A stretch of DNA of 64,000 nt, from assembly GCA_021372535.1 (NCBI GenBank), contig JAJFUH010000006.1, forward strand, positions 10,829 through 74,828, given 5' to 3'. Every line of letters begins with the position of its first letter. Positions within the stretch are counted from its first letter, which is position 1. Origin of the DNA: a bacterium. Its GTDB lineage: Bacteria > Latescibacterota > Latescibacteria > Latescibacterales > Latescibacteraceae. Both the position numbers and the translations under genes were made by a program. The notes under the pieces are model-generated. The model saw only the letters and a program-made list of their open reading frames with translations. It searched no databases and had not been told where the DNA came from. This document shows positions 28,528 through 36,100 of the stretch, in pieces.

Positions 28528-29439
28528 ATGGGTAAGGCAAACAACGCCCGATATGGATATGCGGATGGCGCGATGCTTGCGGCGTGTTTTTTATGGGCGC
28601 TCGGTACGGTGTTGACCAGGGAAGCGATCGGGGGAATGCCCGGTGGTTTTCATGTCTATATTTTCAACGGTATACGGCTTAGTATCGCCACTGTGCTGCT
28701 TTTCGGTTTCATCATTGCAACCGGCCGGTCACCGTGGATCAGACGAGAGCATATCGGACTCGTGGCGCTCGTTTCCTTTTTCGGTTTTTTCCTTTTTATG
28801 GCAATATTTCATCTGGGACTTTCCAGGACAACCGCTTCCCACGCCGGGATTCTCAGCGGTACGATACCTCTTTATATCGTGGGAATATCCGCCCTTACCG
28901 GGATCGAAAAACCCACCATATGGGTCGTCATCGGCATAGCAGTCGGCTTTTCAGGCGTGGCGGCCCTTACTTTCCGGGGCGGGATTTCAGACTTCAATCC
29001 CGGCGATCTCCTCGTGATCATATCGTGTTTATGCTGGGCGATTTTCACCGTTTTCGGAAAGGGGATCGTCGACTGCTACTCTCCGCTCGTTTCAATGGGC
29101 TGGACATTTTTTTTCACAACAGTGTATCATATTCCGCTTTTTATTATGCAGTTGCCCGGCCAGTCATGGTCAGCGATAACTCCCAATAACTGGGGGAATG
29201 CCTGTATTGCGGCTGTGGGACCTCTTTTCCTCGCAAATACCCTGTACTATTATTCCCTGGGAAAGATCGGCCCTTCCCGCGTGGGTGCGTATACCAACCT
29301 TGAGCCGGCTTTTACACTCCTGCTAGTATATTTGCTCAGCAGCAGAGAAACCATAACGGCTCTCCACATCGTCGGGCTGACAGCGATCATGACCGGAATA
29401 GGATTGACAAAGTTCAGGAATAATATGGGCAATGCCTGA
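28528..29439 (+). CDS. EamA/DMT family transporter
   Basis: 303 residues with about ten membrane segments in two EamA repeats. Typical features are MLAACFLWALGTVLTREAIG in the first helix, the LVIISCLCWAIFTVFGKGIV start of the second repeat, and ANTLYYYSLGKIGPSRVGAY plus TNLEP near the end. DMT proteins export or exchange small metabolites such as amino acids, sugars or nucleotide sugars; the substrate here is unknown. It is followed by about 475 bp before the next gene, so it is probably monocistronic. Confidence 0.9.
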   Translation: MGKANNARYGYADGAMLAACFLWALGTVLTREAIGGMPGGFHVYIFNGIRLSIATVLLFGFIIATGRSPWIRREHIGLVALVSFFGFFLFMAIFHLGLSRTTASHAGILSGTIPLYIVGISALTGIEKPTIWVVIGIAVGFSGVAALTFRGGISDFNPGDLLVIISCLCWAIFTVFGKGIVDCYSPLVSMGWTFFFTTVYHIPLFIMQLPGQSWSAITPNNWGNACIAAVGPLFLANTLYYYSLGKIGPSRVGAYTNLEPAFTLLLVYLLSSRETITALHIVGLTAIMTGIGLTKFRNNMGNA

Positions 29440-29914
29440 TTTTATCCGGATCGGTAATAATGCTGTATAATAATAAACTATAGTTCAACGATTGTTTTGT
29501 ACAAAACGCCGACAGAGGATGTACATAACGCCGGATTACAGGTATCTTTCTACAAAACTATATATGTTATCGGTAATACTACGTTTTCATCAAGAGTAAT
29601 TCATAAATTTGTATTTTAATTCTAAAAAATATCCCCCCTGCCTGCCGGCATGCCCCCTTTTTAAGGAGAGAGATGATGCGATTCCCCCTTTTTTTTAATA
29701 AGGGGGATACGGCGAAGCCGAGGGGGATCATGTGAAAGCTGAGATAACGTTATCGCACATTGTTATTATTGAGTATACGCCATAGTTACCTCGGCTCTTT
29801 TCGGCGTTTATGAATAATCCAGGTTACATTTTCTAAAAGAAAATAGGAAAAAGTATCATAAGACCCTGTATGTACATGAAATAGTTTTGGGCACAAATAA
29901 GAGGAGGTTGATTC
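29440..29914. other. Intergenic region with one repeat
   Basis: The 475 bp between EamA and the Gfo/Idh/MocA gene contain the inverted copy of the GC-rich repeat (29630-29730) and otherwise AT-rich sequence. AGAGGAGG before 29915 is the ribosome binding site of the next gene. Confidence 0.6.
29630..29730 (-). repeat. Dispersed GC-rich intergenic repeat, copy B
   Basis: Reverse complement of the element at 471-572. It shares the ATCCCCCTCGGCTTCGCCGT core, the following CCCCCTTAT, and a GGGGGCATGCCGGCAGGCAG-type far end, with diverged spacers. Confidence 0.75.
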
Positions 29915-31084
29915 ATGGATTCAAATCTCGCCCGCAGACGGTTTATGAAAGCCGCCGCGCTTGCCGGAACAGCCGCAGCTTCTGGCACCATGCTTCCCCG
30001 TAAGGCTCGTGCGAAAACAAAAACCACACCGACCGTTGAACTGCTCAAGGTCGGAGTTGTCGGTGTCGGAGAATATAGCCACATGCCCACCATATGGGGG
30101 CCGACGATCAATCCTGTGGAACCCGGACGGTGGCCGATACGTTCGACGCGGATGCTCATGACCCATGTCTGGGATTCGCGGCCTGAAAAAGCGGAGGAGT
30201 TCGCTAAAAAGTTCGGCTGCGAGGTTGTTAAAAATTACTATGACATGGTGGACAAGGTGGATGGCATGATTTTCGGCAGTTTTTACGAGGTCAAATGGTG
30301 GCACCTCCTGACCAGACCCTATCTCGAGGCCGGAATCCCCTGTTTCATCAACCGTCCATTCTCGTTTTCCATGAAACATGCCCGGGCGATGGTCGATACG
30401 GCACGGGAGCACAACACTCCCATTCTCTGCACCGACGAGCGCGAGTACATCAAGGAGGTGTTCGTCGCCCGCTGGAAGGTGGAGGAACTCCTCAAGCAGA
30501 AGATACCCATCATCGGTGTGAACTCTGATAATTCGGCCGGCGAATATCCGGCGCACGGCACCCACGGCCTCTATTTCCTGCTCGCCATTCTCGGGATGGA
30601 TGTGGAACGGGTGGGATTTCTGGCGGACGGCTGGTGGTCGGACAGCACATACGGCACACCGGTCATGAACTGGGGACTTCTGGCGCTCCAGTACAAGGGC
30701 ATCAAAATCGATGGTGTCGGTGAACAGGCCAAACCGTTCGTCGCGGCGCAGCAGCAGGTAGTCGGCCAGCAGGCAAACGCCGGAATCCGGATTTACTACA
30801 GCGGCGGCTGGTGGGACATCATGAACCACTGGACCAAGGGCGAGCCGATGAACCGTCTCTACCACCTGTTTTTCCCCACGGTGTTCGCCATGCAGCGTAT
30901 GTTCGAAACCCGCCAGATGCAGTGGAGCTATGACTACATCCTCGATAAGACACGGATATTCCTCGCGGCGTTCAAGTCCCATGTCGATCACGGGGGAGCG
31001 ATGATCCGTGTCAGCGACCTTCCCGAGGACTGGGAAGCGCCTGCACCAAGACCGAACTGGATCGACGAGGCGATATTCAGATAG
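29915..31084 (+). CDS. Gfo/Idh/MocA-like protein with Tat signal, lacking the EKP lysine
   Basis: 389 residues. The N-terminus has a Tat signal (ARRRFMKAAALAGTAAASG), and GAGGAGG lies upstream of the ATG. A Rossmann start VGVVGVGEYSH (46-56) differs from the usual GxGxxG spacing. The position of the conserved E-K-P reads N-R-P (146-148, in FINRPFSFS), so the Lys that is catalytic in typical members is Arg. The C-terminal half is Trp-rich (SGGWWDIMNHWTKGEP). It is related to the Gfo/Idh/MocA at 5334 only distantly. It may be a catalytically altered or non-redox member; a role with carbohydrate derivatives is inferred from family habits. Confidence 0.85.
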   Translation: MDSNLARRRFMKAAALAGTAAASGTMLPRKARAKTKTTPTVELLKVGVVGVGEYSHMPTIWGPTINPVEPGRWPIRSTRMLMTHVWDSRPEKAEEFAKKFGCEVVKNYYDMVDKVDGMIFGSFYEVKWWHLLTRPYLEAGIPCFINRPFSFSMKHARAMVDTAREHNTPILCTDEREYIKEVFVARWKVEELLKQKIPIIGVNSDNSAGEYPAHGTHGLYFLLAILGMDVERVGFLADGWWSDSTYGTPVMNWGLLALQYKGIKIDGVGEQAKPFVAAQQQVVGQQANAGIRIYYSGGWWDIMNHWTKGEPMNRLYHLFFPTVFAMQRMFETRQMQWSYDYILDKTRIFLAAFKSHVDHGGAMIRVSDLPEDWEAPAPRPNWIDEAIFR

Positions 31085-31140
31085 GGCAGAGAAATGGCGA
31101 CCGGGAAAATTTTTTTGATACGATTGAAGTTTGCATAGAA

Positions 31141-31192
31141 AAAAAAACGATAAAGGGAACCATACTGTTTCTTCAGTTCAGGTTCCCTTATC
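31141..31192 (-). terminator. Rho-independent terminator
   Basis: On the minus strand GATAAGGGAACC pairs with GGTTCCCTTTATC (one bulge) and is followed by CGTTTTTTTTTC. The U tract sits on the minus side, so it ends transcripts of the lipoprotein gene at 31361. The hairpin may also stop plus-strand transcription from 29915. Confidence 0.75.
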
Positions 31193-31360
31193 ATGTAAAA
31201 TCAATAGGTCTCTTCTGCCACATGCAAAAGAGAAGCGGGTGTAAGAATAGGAATTTGATACCTCGCAGTTCTGCTGCAAATCAGCATATATTTCCTTGCC
31301 TGCCTGAAATAAAAAGGTATCAGCAGGTCATGAAATATTACTGATTAATAAAACATCAGT

Positions 31361-32332
31361 TCATTTAAATTTATCCGGATACTCAAATCCCATCTCGTCA
31401 GCAATTGTTTTTGAATAAATTGATATATATCCTGACCATGGAATATAGTCTAATTTTGATGCATTGATATCAATAACATCTGAACCGTATTCATGTTCGA
31501 TAATCAAATCGCCAAATCCCCAATAACATGTTGCATTATATCCACTTATACCTCTGTTATATGGCGGTGTATAGTAGTCTCCAAATAATTTTATCAGTAA
31601 TTCTTCAACAGTACGCCCTTTCCTGTCTCTGGGCATCAAAGTGACCCGAAAAAAACGGCCTTTCCAAAAATCATATGTTATACTTTCTAATGGAATCTCC
31701 CCTAATTTCAATTCGTCATTGAGTCTCACATATGTTTTCAGATTACCATCTTGAGAAGAATTAGTCTGATTAAAACCCTGAAGGTTTGAAATGTTTGAAT
31801 TCCATGAAATATCTTTCCACATTCCCGACGAAATTGATGCAAGGCTGTTATCAGATGAACCAAGAGTTGTGTCGTTGTTCCTTGAAGGAATTGTTACTTT
31901 TTTGTCTTCAATTTTTCGTTGATTTGCGCGTGAATTTATTTTTTTTGATATTTCTACAGGTGAAGATTTGCTGTTGGGAGTTTTGCTGTTGGGTTCGAGA
32001 ACGAAATGGTATTTCCGCTCACCAATATTATTCGGTTTAATATCAAGCTCATAAATATATTCAGAATCTTTGTAATCACTTCCTTTTACTGCTTGGAATG
32101 CCCATACTTCCCAAGGCATGCCTAAAAAGAATTTATGCTCTATTGTGCATGGAGTTTTTTTATTTGTCGACTTTGGGTAATCATCTCCTCCGCTGTGTGT
32201 AACTTTAGAATATATTGTTGCACCAGGAGGGTCTGAAGTAAAAACATATTGCCTTATTGAGCAGCCACACAAAACAATACTTGATAATAATGTGTAATAT
32301 ATTATACAGCTTCTTCTGTTATAAAAACCCAT
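31361..32332 (-). CDS. AT-rich hypothetical lipoprotein
   Basis: 323 residues. A lipoprotein signal (LLSSIVLCGCS) is preceded by a GGAGG ribosome binding site. Residues 30-60 carry a PEGA-like start (FTSDPPGATIYSKV). The middle is low-complexity Ser/Asn/Lys, and the last third (KTYVRLNDELKLGEIPLESI ... GRFFRVTLMPRDRKG) is a folded domain I do not recognise. The gene uses far more A/T-ending codons, Asn, Lys and Ile than its neighbours, which suggests recent acquisition. Function unknown. Confidence 0.8.
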   Translation of the reverse strand: MGFYNRRSCIIYYTLLSSIVLCGCSIRQYVFTSDPPGATIYSKVTHSGGDDYPKSTNKKTPCTIEHKFFLGMPWEVWAFQAVKGSDYKDSEYIYELDIKPNNIGERKYHFVLEPNSKTPNSKSSPVEISKKINSRANQRKIEDKKVTIPSRNNDTTLGSSDNSLASISSGMWKDISWNSNISNLQGFNQTNSSQDGNLKTYVRLNDELKLGEIPLESITYDFWKGRFFRVTLMPRDRKGRTVEELLIKLFGDYYTPPYNRGISGYNATCYWGFGDLIIEHEYGSDVIDINASKLDYIPWSGYISIYSKTIADEMGFEYPDKFK

Positions 32333-32554
32333 TATTATCCTCCGATTATTTTATCGAAAGAATTCCTCGACACTTGGATTGAGGTATGAATTTAAAAAAT
32401 GCTTATCAGCCAGCCTGAACTCACCCTTCCAGCCTCTCTCATCCCTGAAATGGGGTAGGAGAAACGGCGCAAAAAAATCGAAAATGCACGTATATTGGTT
32501 CCCTAAAAGTATTGGACAGCGGGAAGGATAAACCAATTTATAATGATACTATCA

Positions 32555-33121
32555 TCATTCCCCGAGCATACCCTCCTTGAGACCGGAGCTCGGCGGTTTG
32601 GGACCGAACCATATGGCAAAGACCGCTTCCATGAAATCCTTGCCCTCGATGACTCCGGCGGATGTGCCGTTGATCGAAACCTCGGTACCCGTGCCGGGAA
32701 TATAAGTGACCGTGATGCGTTCCCCCGATTTCACGGGCTTGGAGAAAAAGGCGTTGAAACGGTCGATTTTGGCTTTCAGCGCAGATACCTTGTCCGGAGA
32801 ATTGTTTTTAAAGCCCTCGGTCCATGCCTCGACCAGCTGATCGGCAGATACTTCCTTATAGAGAAAGTGCATCATAACCTGCTTTGTCTGGTCGCTTGCA
32901 ATGACTTCGGCGGAGTTTTGGGTCGGTTTTTCAAGGTAGAGCGCCCCGAGGTAGACATTGATGATGAGTTTCTTACGTATGCCGACACCCGTAAGTTTGC
33001 AGGTCGCGCCACCGATTGTGGCTGTTTCGGGGAAATTGACTCCCTTGACCTCACGGGCCATAAGTGAATCCGGTGCCAGTATGATGAGGCATACCATCAA
33101 AAGCGGAAACAGGTTTTTCAT
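32555..33121 (-). CDS. Chalcone isomerase-like family protein, exported
   Basis: 188 residues with a signal peptide (LLMVCLIILAPDSLMA) and an AAAAGGAG ribosome binding site. The mature protein shows the chalcone-isomerase-like fold: VNFPETATIGGATCKLTGVG, the KLIINVYLGALYLEKP strand and a YKEVSADQLVEAWTEGF helix. Bacterial members of this family are secreted or periplasmic proteins that probably bind fatty acid-like ligands and generally lack isomerase activity. It lies about 80 bp downstream of the kinase-FGE gene on the same strand. Confidence 0.88.
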   Translation of the reverse strand: MKNLFPLLMVCLIILAPDSLMAREVKGVNFPETATIGGATCKLTGVGIRKKLIINVYLGALYLEKPTQNSAEVIASDQTKQVMMHFLYKEVSADQLVEAWTEGFKNNSPDKVSALKAKIDRFNAFFSKPVKSGERITVTYIPGTGTEVSINGTSAGVIEGKDFMEAVFAIWFGPKPPSSGLKEGMLGE

Positions 33122-33203
33122 GACATCTCCTTTTGTAAGTTCAGTGACCGGTAACAGCAGTCAGAATCGATCAATAAATAACATTGTTCATATGTCCGTT
33201 GTT

Positions 33204-35765
33204 TTACCGTCGGACTATCCTGAATCCGATATCCGAATAATCCTTTTTCGGATCGTACTCCCTGCGGCGTGCGGAACGGCAGCCCTTGGCATTTTCAATC
33301 CAGCTCCCGCCGCGAACGACACGGTCGGTGCCGGAAGCCGGGCCGGTGGGATTGACCGCGGGTGATTTCGCATAATAATCCTTTGCGTACCAGTCGTTGC
33401 ACCACTCCCAGACATTGCCGTGCATGTCGAAAAGGGCGAATGAGTTTGCAGCTTTCCCTCCGGTGCGGTGTGATTTTTCGCCGCTGTTTCCCGCAAACCA
33501 CCCGGCGGTCGCCATGGCGCGCTGGTCATCGCCGGTATAGTAATCGGTTCCCGTCCCGCTCCGGCAGGCGTATTCCCACTCCGCTTCGGTCGGAAGGCGG
33601 AACCCGTTTTTCGTGAAATCGCAAGCGCCGGTACCGGGATTGTAGCAGGGCTCCAGATTCAGTTTTTCGCTGAGGGTGTTGCAGAATTTGATTGCGTCAA
33701 ACCACGTTACCCGCTCGACCGGATTGTTATCGAACTCCTTGTTAAAAGCGGGGTTGTTGCCGGTAACAGCCTTGTACTGGTTCTGGGTGATCTCGGTTTC
33801 CCCCATCTGGAAGCCGTTCACGGAAACTTTATGGGCGGGTTTTTCTTCATCGCCGCCGCTTTCCGAGCCCATCAGAAAGCTGCCTCCCGGAACTGTTACG
33901 AGCTTGATAGAGAACTGCGAGAGACCGAGCCGCACCTTTTCATTGAGCGCTTTCTGCTCATCGAATGCCTTGAGCCTGGCTTTTGCGTCAGCGCTGTGCC
34001 GTCCGGCCGGATAGGTTATGATATAACTGTTGTAGGATTCGGGAGAGTTGGTATTCATTGCGACCTGGAACGCCTGGTCGTCCTTTTTCGCTTCCTCTTC
34101 GGCCTTGCTGCGTTCCTGTTCGGAAAGGCGGGATTTGATTTCATCGATCTTCTTCCGCGCTTCCTCGGCATGGCTGCCCTGCGGATAGAGGGTAAGATAT
34201 GTTTCGTACGACTGCTGAGTATTAACCATGACAGACTGCTGGAATGCGAGATCGTCCTGACGGGCTGTTTCCGCCTTGCGCCGCTCTTCGTCGGCCTGAC
34301 GGCTCTGGTCGGTCTGGGTCTGACGGTCGCGGAGGCGCTGTTCCTGCTGTGCGGCTTCGGTTTTCTGCTTTTCTTCCTCCTGCTTTTCAATTTCGGCGAT
34401 CAGGTTTTTAGCTTCTTCAATATGGGCCCCTGAAGGATAGAGTTTCAGATACGTTTCGTACGATTGTTTCGTATTCACCATCTGGGCCTGCTGGAAGGCG
34501 ATGTCATCCTTGTTCACCGTTTCACCGGGAGGCGCAGCCGGTTGTTCCTGCGGAGTACCGGTAGAAGGGGCCTGCCCGACGGTTACTGCGGGTTTTTCGC
34601 GGGTCATCTGTTTCCAGATCACTCCGCCGCCGGCGATTATTATAACTGCAGCGGCAAGACCGATCCAGAGGCCGGTCTTTTTCCCTTTTTTCGACAGTGT
34701 GGGTTTCTGGTGCTCATCGAGCGCCTTGGCAAGGTCCATGGCATTCGCGAACCGGTCGTCCGGATTTTTTTCCAGGCATTTGAGGATGATGTCCCGCAGC
34801 CAGTCCGGAACATCCGCATTGCGGACATCCGGCGCCTCGGGGGCCTCGTGAACGTGCATATACATGAGCGAAGCGGCATCGGTTGCCTGGAACGGGAGAC
34901 TGCCTGTGGCCATCTGGTAGAGCAGAACCCCCATGGAATAGATATCGCTCCGGCCATCGAGCTCGGTTCCGCGGGCCTGTTCGGGGCTCATATACCGCGG
35001 AGTGCCGATGACTGCGCCGGTCTGTGTAAGCTTTGTTCCCATCGCCGCCCGCGCGATACCGAAATCGGTGACAATCGCCCGCCCGTTTGCGTCGAGCATG
35101 ATGTTGTCAGGCTTCAGGTCACGGTGGATTATCCCCCGTTCGTGAGCATAAGCCAGAGCCGAGCTTACCTCGACACCCCAGCGGACGATTTCATCAACGG
35201 TGAGCGCCCCCTGATCCTTTATCTTGTCGCCGATGCTTCCGCCCGGAATATGGCTCATGACAAAAAAGCAGAGATTTTCGTCCTCGCTGATCTGGTAAAT
35301 GCGGACGATGTTCGGATGTTCGAGATTTGCGGCGACCTGCGCCTCACGTTTGAAACGGGTTACAAAATCCTCGTCCCGCAGGTACGCCTGGGGAAGCACC
35401 TTGATGGCGACCTGACGGTCGAGGGCGATTTCACGGGCGAGGTAGACGGTTGCCATACCTCCGGCCCCGAGTTTGCCGAGGATTTCGTACCGTTCGGACA
35501 CAAGCTCCCTGAGAATGCGCTCTTCGTTGCTCACGGGTTTGGCAGGATCGGTTTCTTCGGCAACCGGAGCCCTGTCGCCGCCGGAAGGGGGTTCGATACG
35601 TGTTCCGCCAGCATCGTCGGGTTTCACGGCGCCTTTGGGTGGTGTAATCCGTGTGGAGTCCGGGTCTTTGCCGGGAAGGCGGGTCATGCCATCGAGAATG
35701 GCCCCGCAGTTAAGACAGAAACTTCGATCGTCGGGATTTTCTTTACCGCATTCGGGACAGATCAT
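33204..35765 (-). CDS. Serine/threonine protein kinase fused to formylglycine-generating-enzyme-like domain
   Basis: 853 residues. Order: zinc ribbon (CPECGKE ... CLNCGA, residues 3-21); Hanks-type kinase domain (about 92-350) with the glycine loop KLGAGGMATVYLA, Lys122 in AIKVLP, HRDLKPDN (214-221) and DFG (234-236); one membrane segment (365-384); three tandem helical repeats (DDIAFQQAQMVNTKQSYETY, its second and third variants, about 420-600) separated by Glu/Lys/Gln-rich coiled coils; and a C-terminal FGE-sulfatase (SUMF1-type) domain with VPGGSFLMGSE, GFRLPTEAEWEYACR, DMHGNVWEWCNDW and GFRIVRR. The kinase is cytoplasmic and the FGE-like part extracytoplasmic, so it is a receptor-like kinase. 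GGGGAGG precedes the ATG. Confidence 0.92.
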   Translation of the reverse strand: MICPECGKENPDDRSFCLNCGAILDGMTRLPGKDPDSTRITPPKGAVKPDDAGGTRIEPPSGGDRAPVAEETDPAKPVSNEERILRELVSERYEILGKLGAGGMATVYLAREIALDRQVAIKVLPQAYLRDEDFVTRFKREAQVAANLEHPNIVRIYQISEDENLCFFVMSHIPGGSIGDKIKDQGALTVDEIVRWGVEVSSALAYAHERGIIHRDLKPDNIMLDANGRAIVTDFGIARAAMGTKLTQTGAVIGTPRYMSPEQARGTELDGRSDIYSMGVLLYQMATGSLPFQATDAASLMYMHVHEAPEAPDVRNADVPDWLRDIILKCLEKNPDDRFANAMDLAKALDEHQKPTLSKKGKKTGLWIGLAAAVIIIAGGGVIWKQMTREKPAVTVGQAPSTGTPQEQPAAPPGETVNKDDIAFQQAQMVNTKQSYETYLKLYPSGAHIEEAKNLIAEIEKQEEEKQKTEAAQQEQRLRDRQTQTDQSRQADEERRKAETARQDDLAFQQSVMVNTQQSYETYLTLYPQGSHAEEARKKIDEIKSRLSEQERSKAEEEAKKDDQAFQVAMNTNSPESYNSYIITYPAGRHSADAKARLKAFDEQKALNEKVRLGLSQFSIKLVTVPGGSFLMGSESGGDEEKPAHKVSVNGFQMGETEITQNQYKAVTGNNPAFNKEFDNNPVERVTWFDAIKFCNTLSEKLNLEPCYNPGTGACDFTKNGFRLPTEAEWEYACRSGTGTDYYTGDDQRAMATAGWFAGNSGEKSHRTGGKAANSFALFDMHGNVWEWCNDWYAKDYYAKSPAVNPTGPASGTDRVVRGGSWIENAKGCRSARRREYDPKKDYSDIGFRIVRR

Positions 35766-36100
35766 GTAATCAACCTCCCCTGGAGATACTATTGGTAAGC
35801 TTTTTTTTCTATCAAAGGCTGCGGAAAGGAACGATGAAATTATTATACAGTATAATATATATAATCAGGGCATTTCAATGCTTTTTCATCTTTTTAGTCT
35901 TTTCCGGTTTTCAATTAAAATTTCAATGTGGTTTTTATGTAATACGTAAAAAAGTAATGTCATATATATAAGACTAATGCAATTTATTTTTTCATATTTG
36001 TCCACATTCGGTATCGGGGATCTACCGGTTTTGCTTTTTTCAGGAAGGTCGGAAAGTGGAATTTGGAAAATATTTCCATTCGGAGGCAAAGACGTCGAAT
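35766..36100. other. AT-rich intergenic region
   Basis: This 335 bp region upstream of the kinase gene and downstream of the propeller sensor gene is AT-rich. No coding region, repeat or convincing terminator was seen; a weak hairpin lies near 36057-36080. Confidence 0.5.

Noticed and set aside
29921-30991. 356-codon minus-strand open frame opposite the second Gfo/Idh/MocA gene
   Set aside because: Antisense shadow: no domain, no ribosome binding site and poor protein-like composition.
34464-35798. 444-codon plus-strand open frame opposite the kinase domain
   Set aside because: It is antisense to an unmistakable kinase and lacks any domain; long mirror frames are common opposite GC-rich genes.
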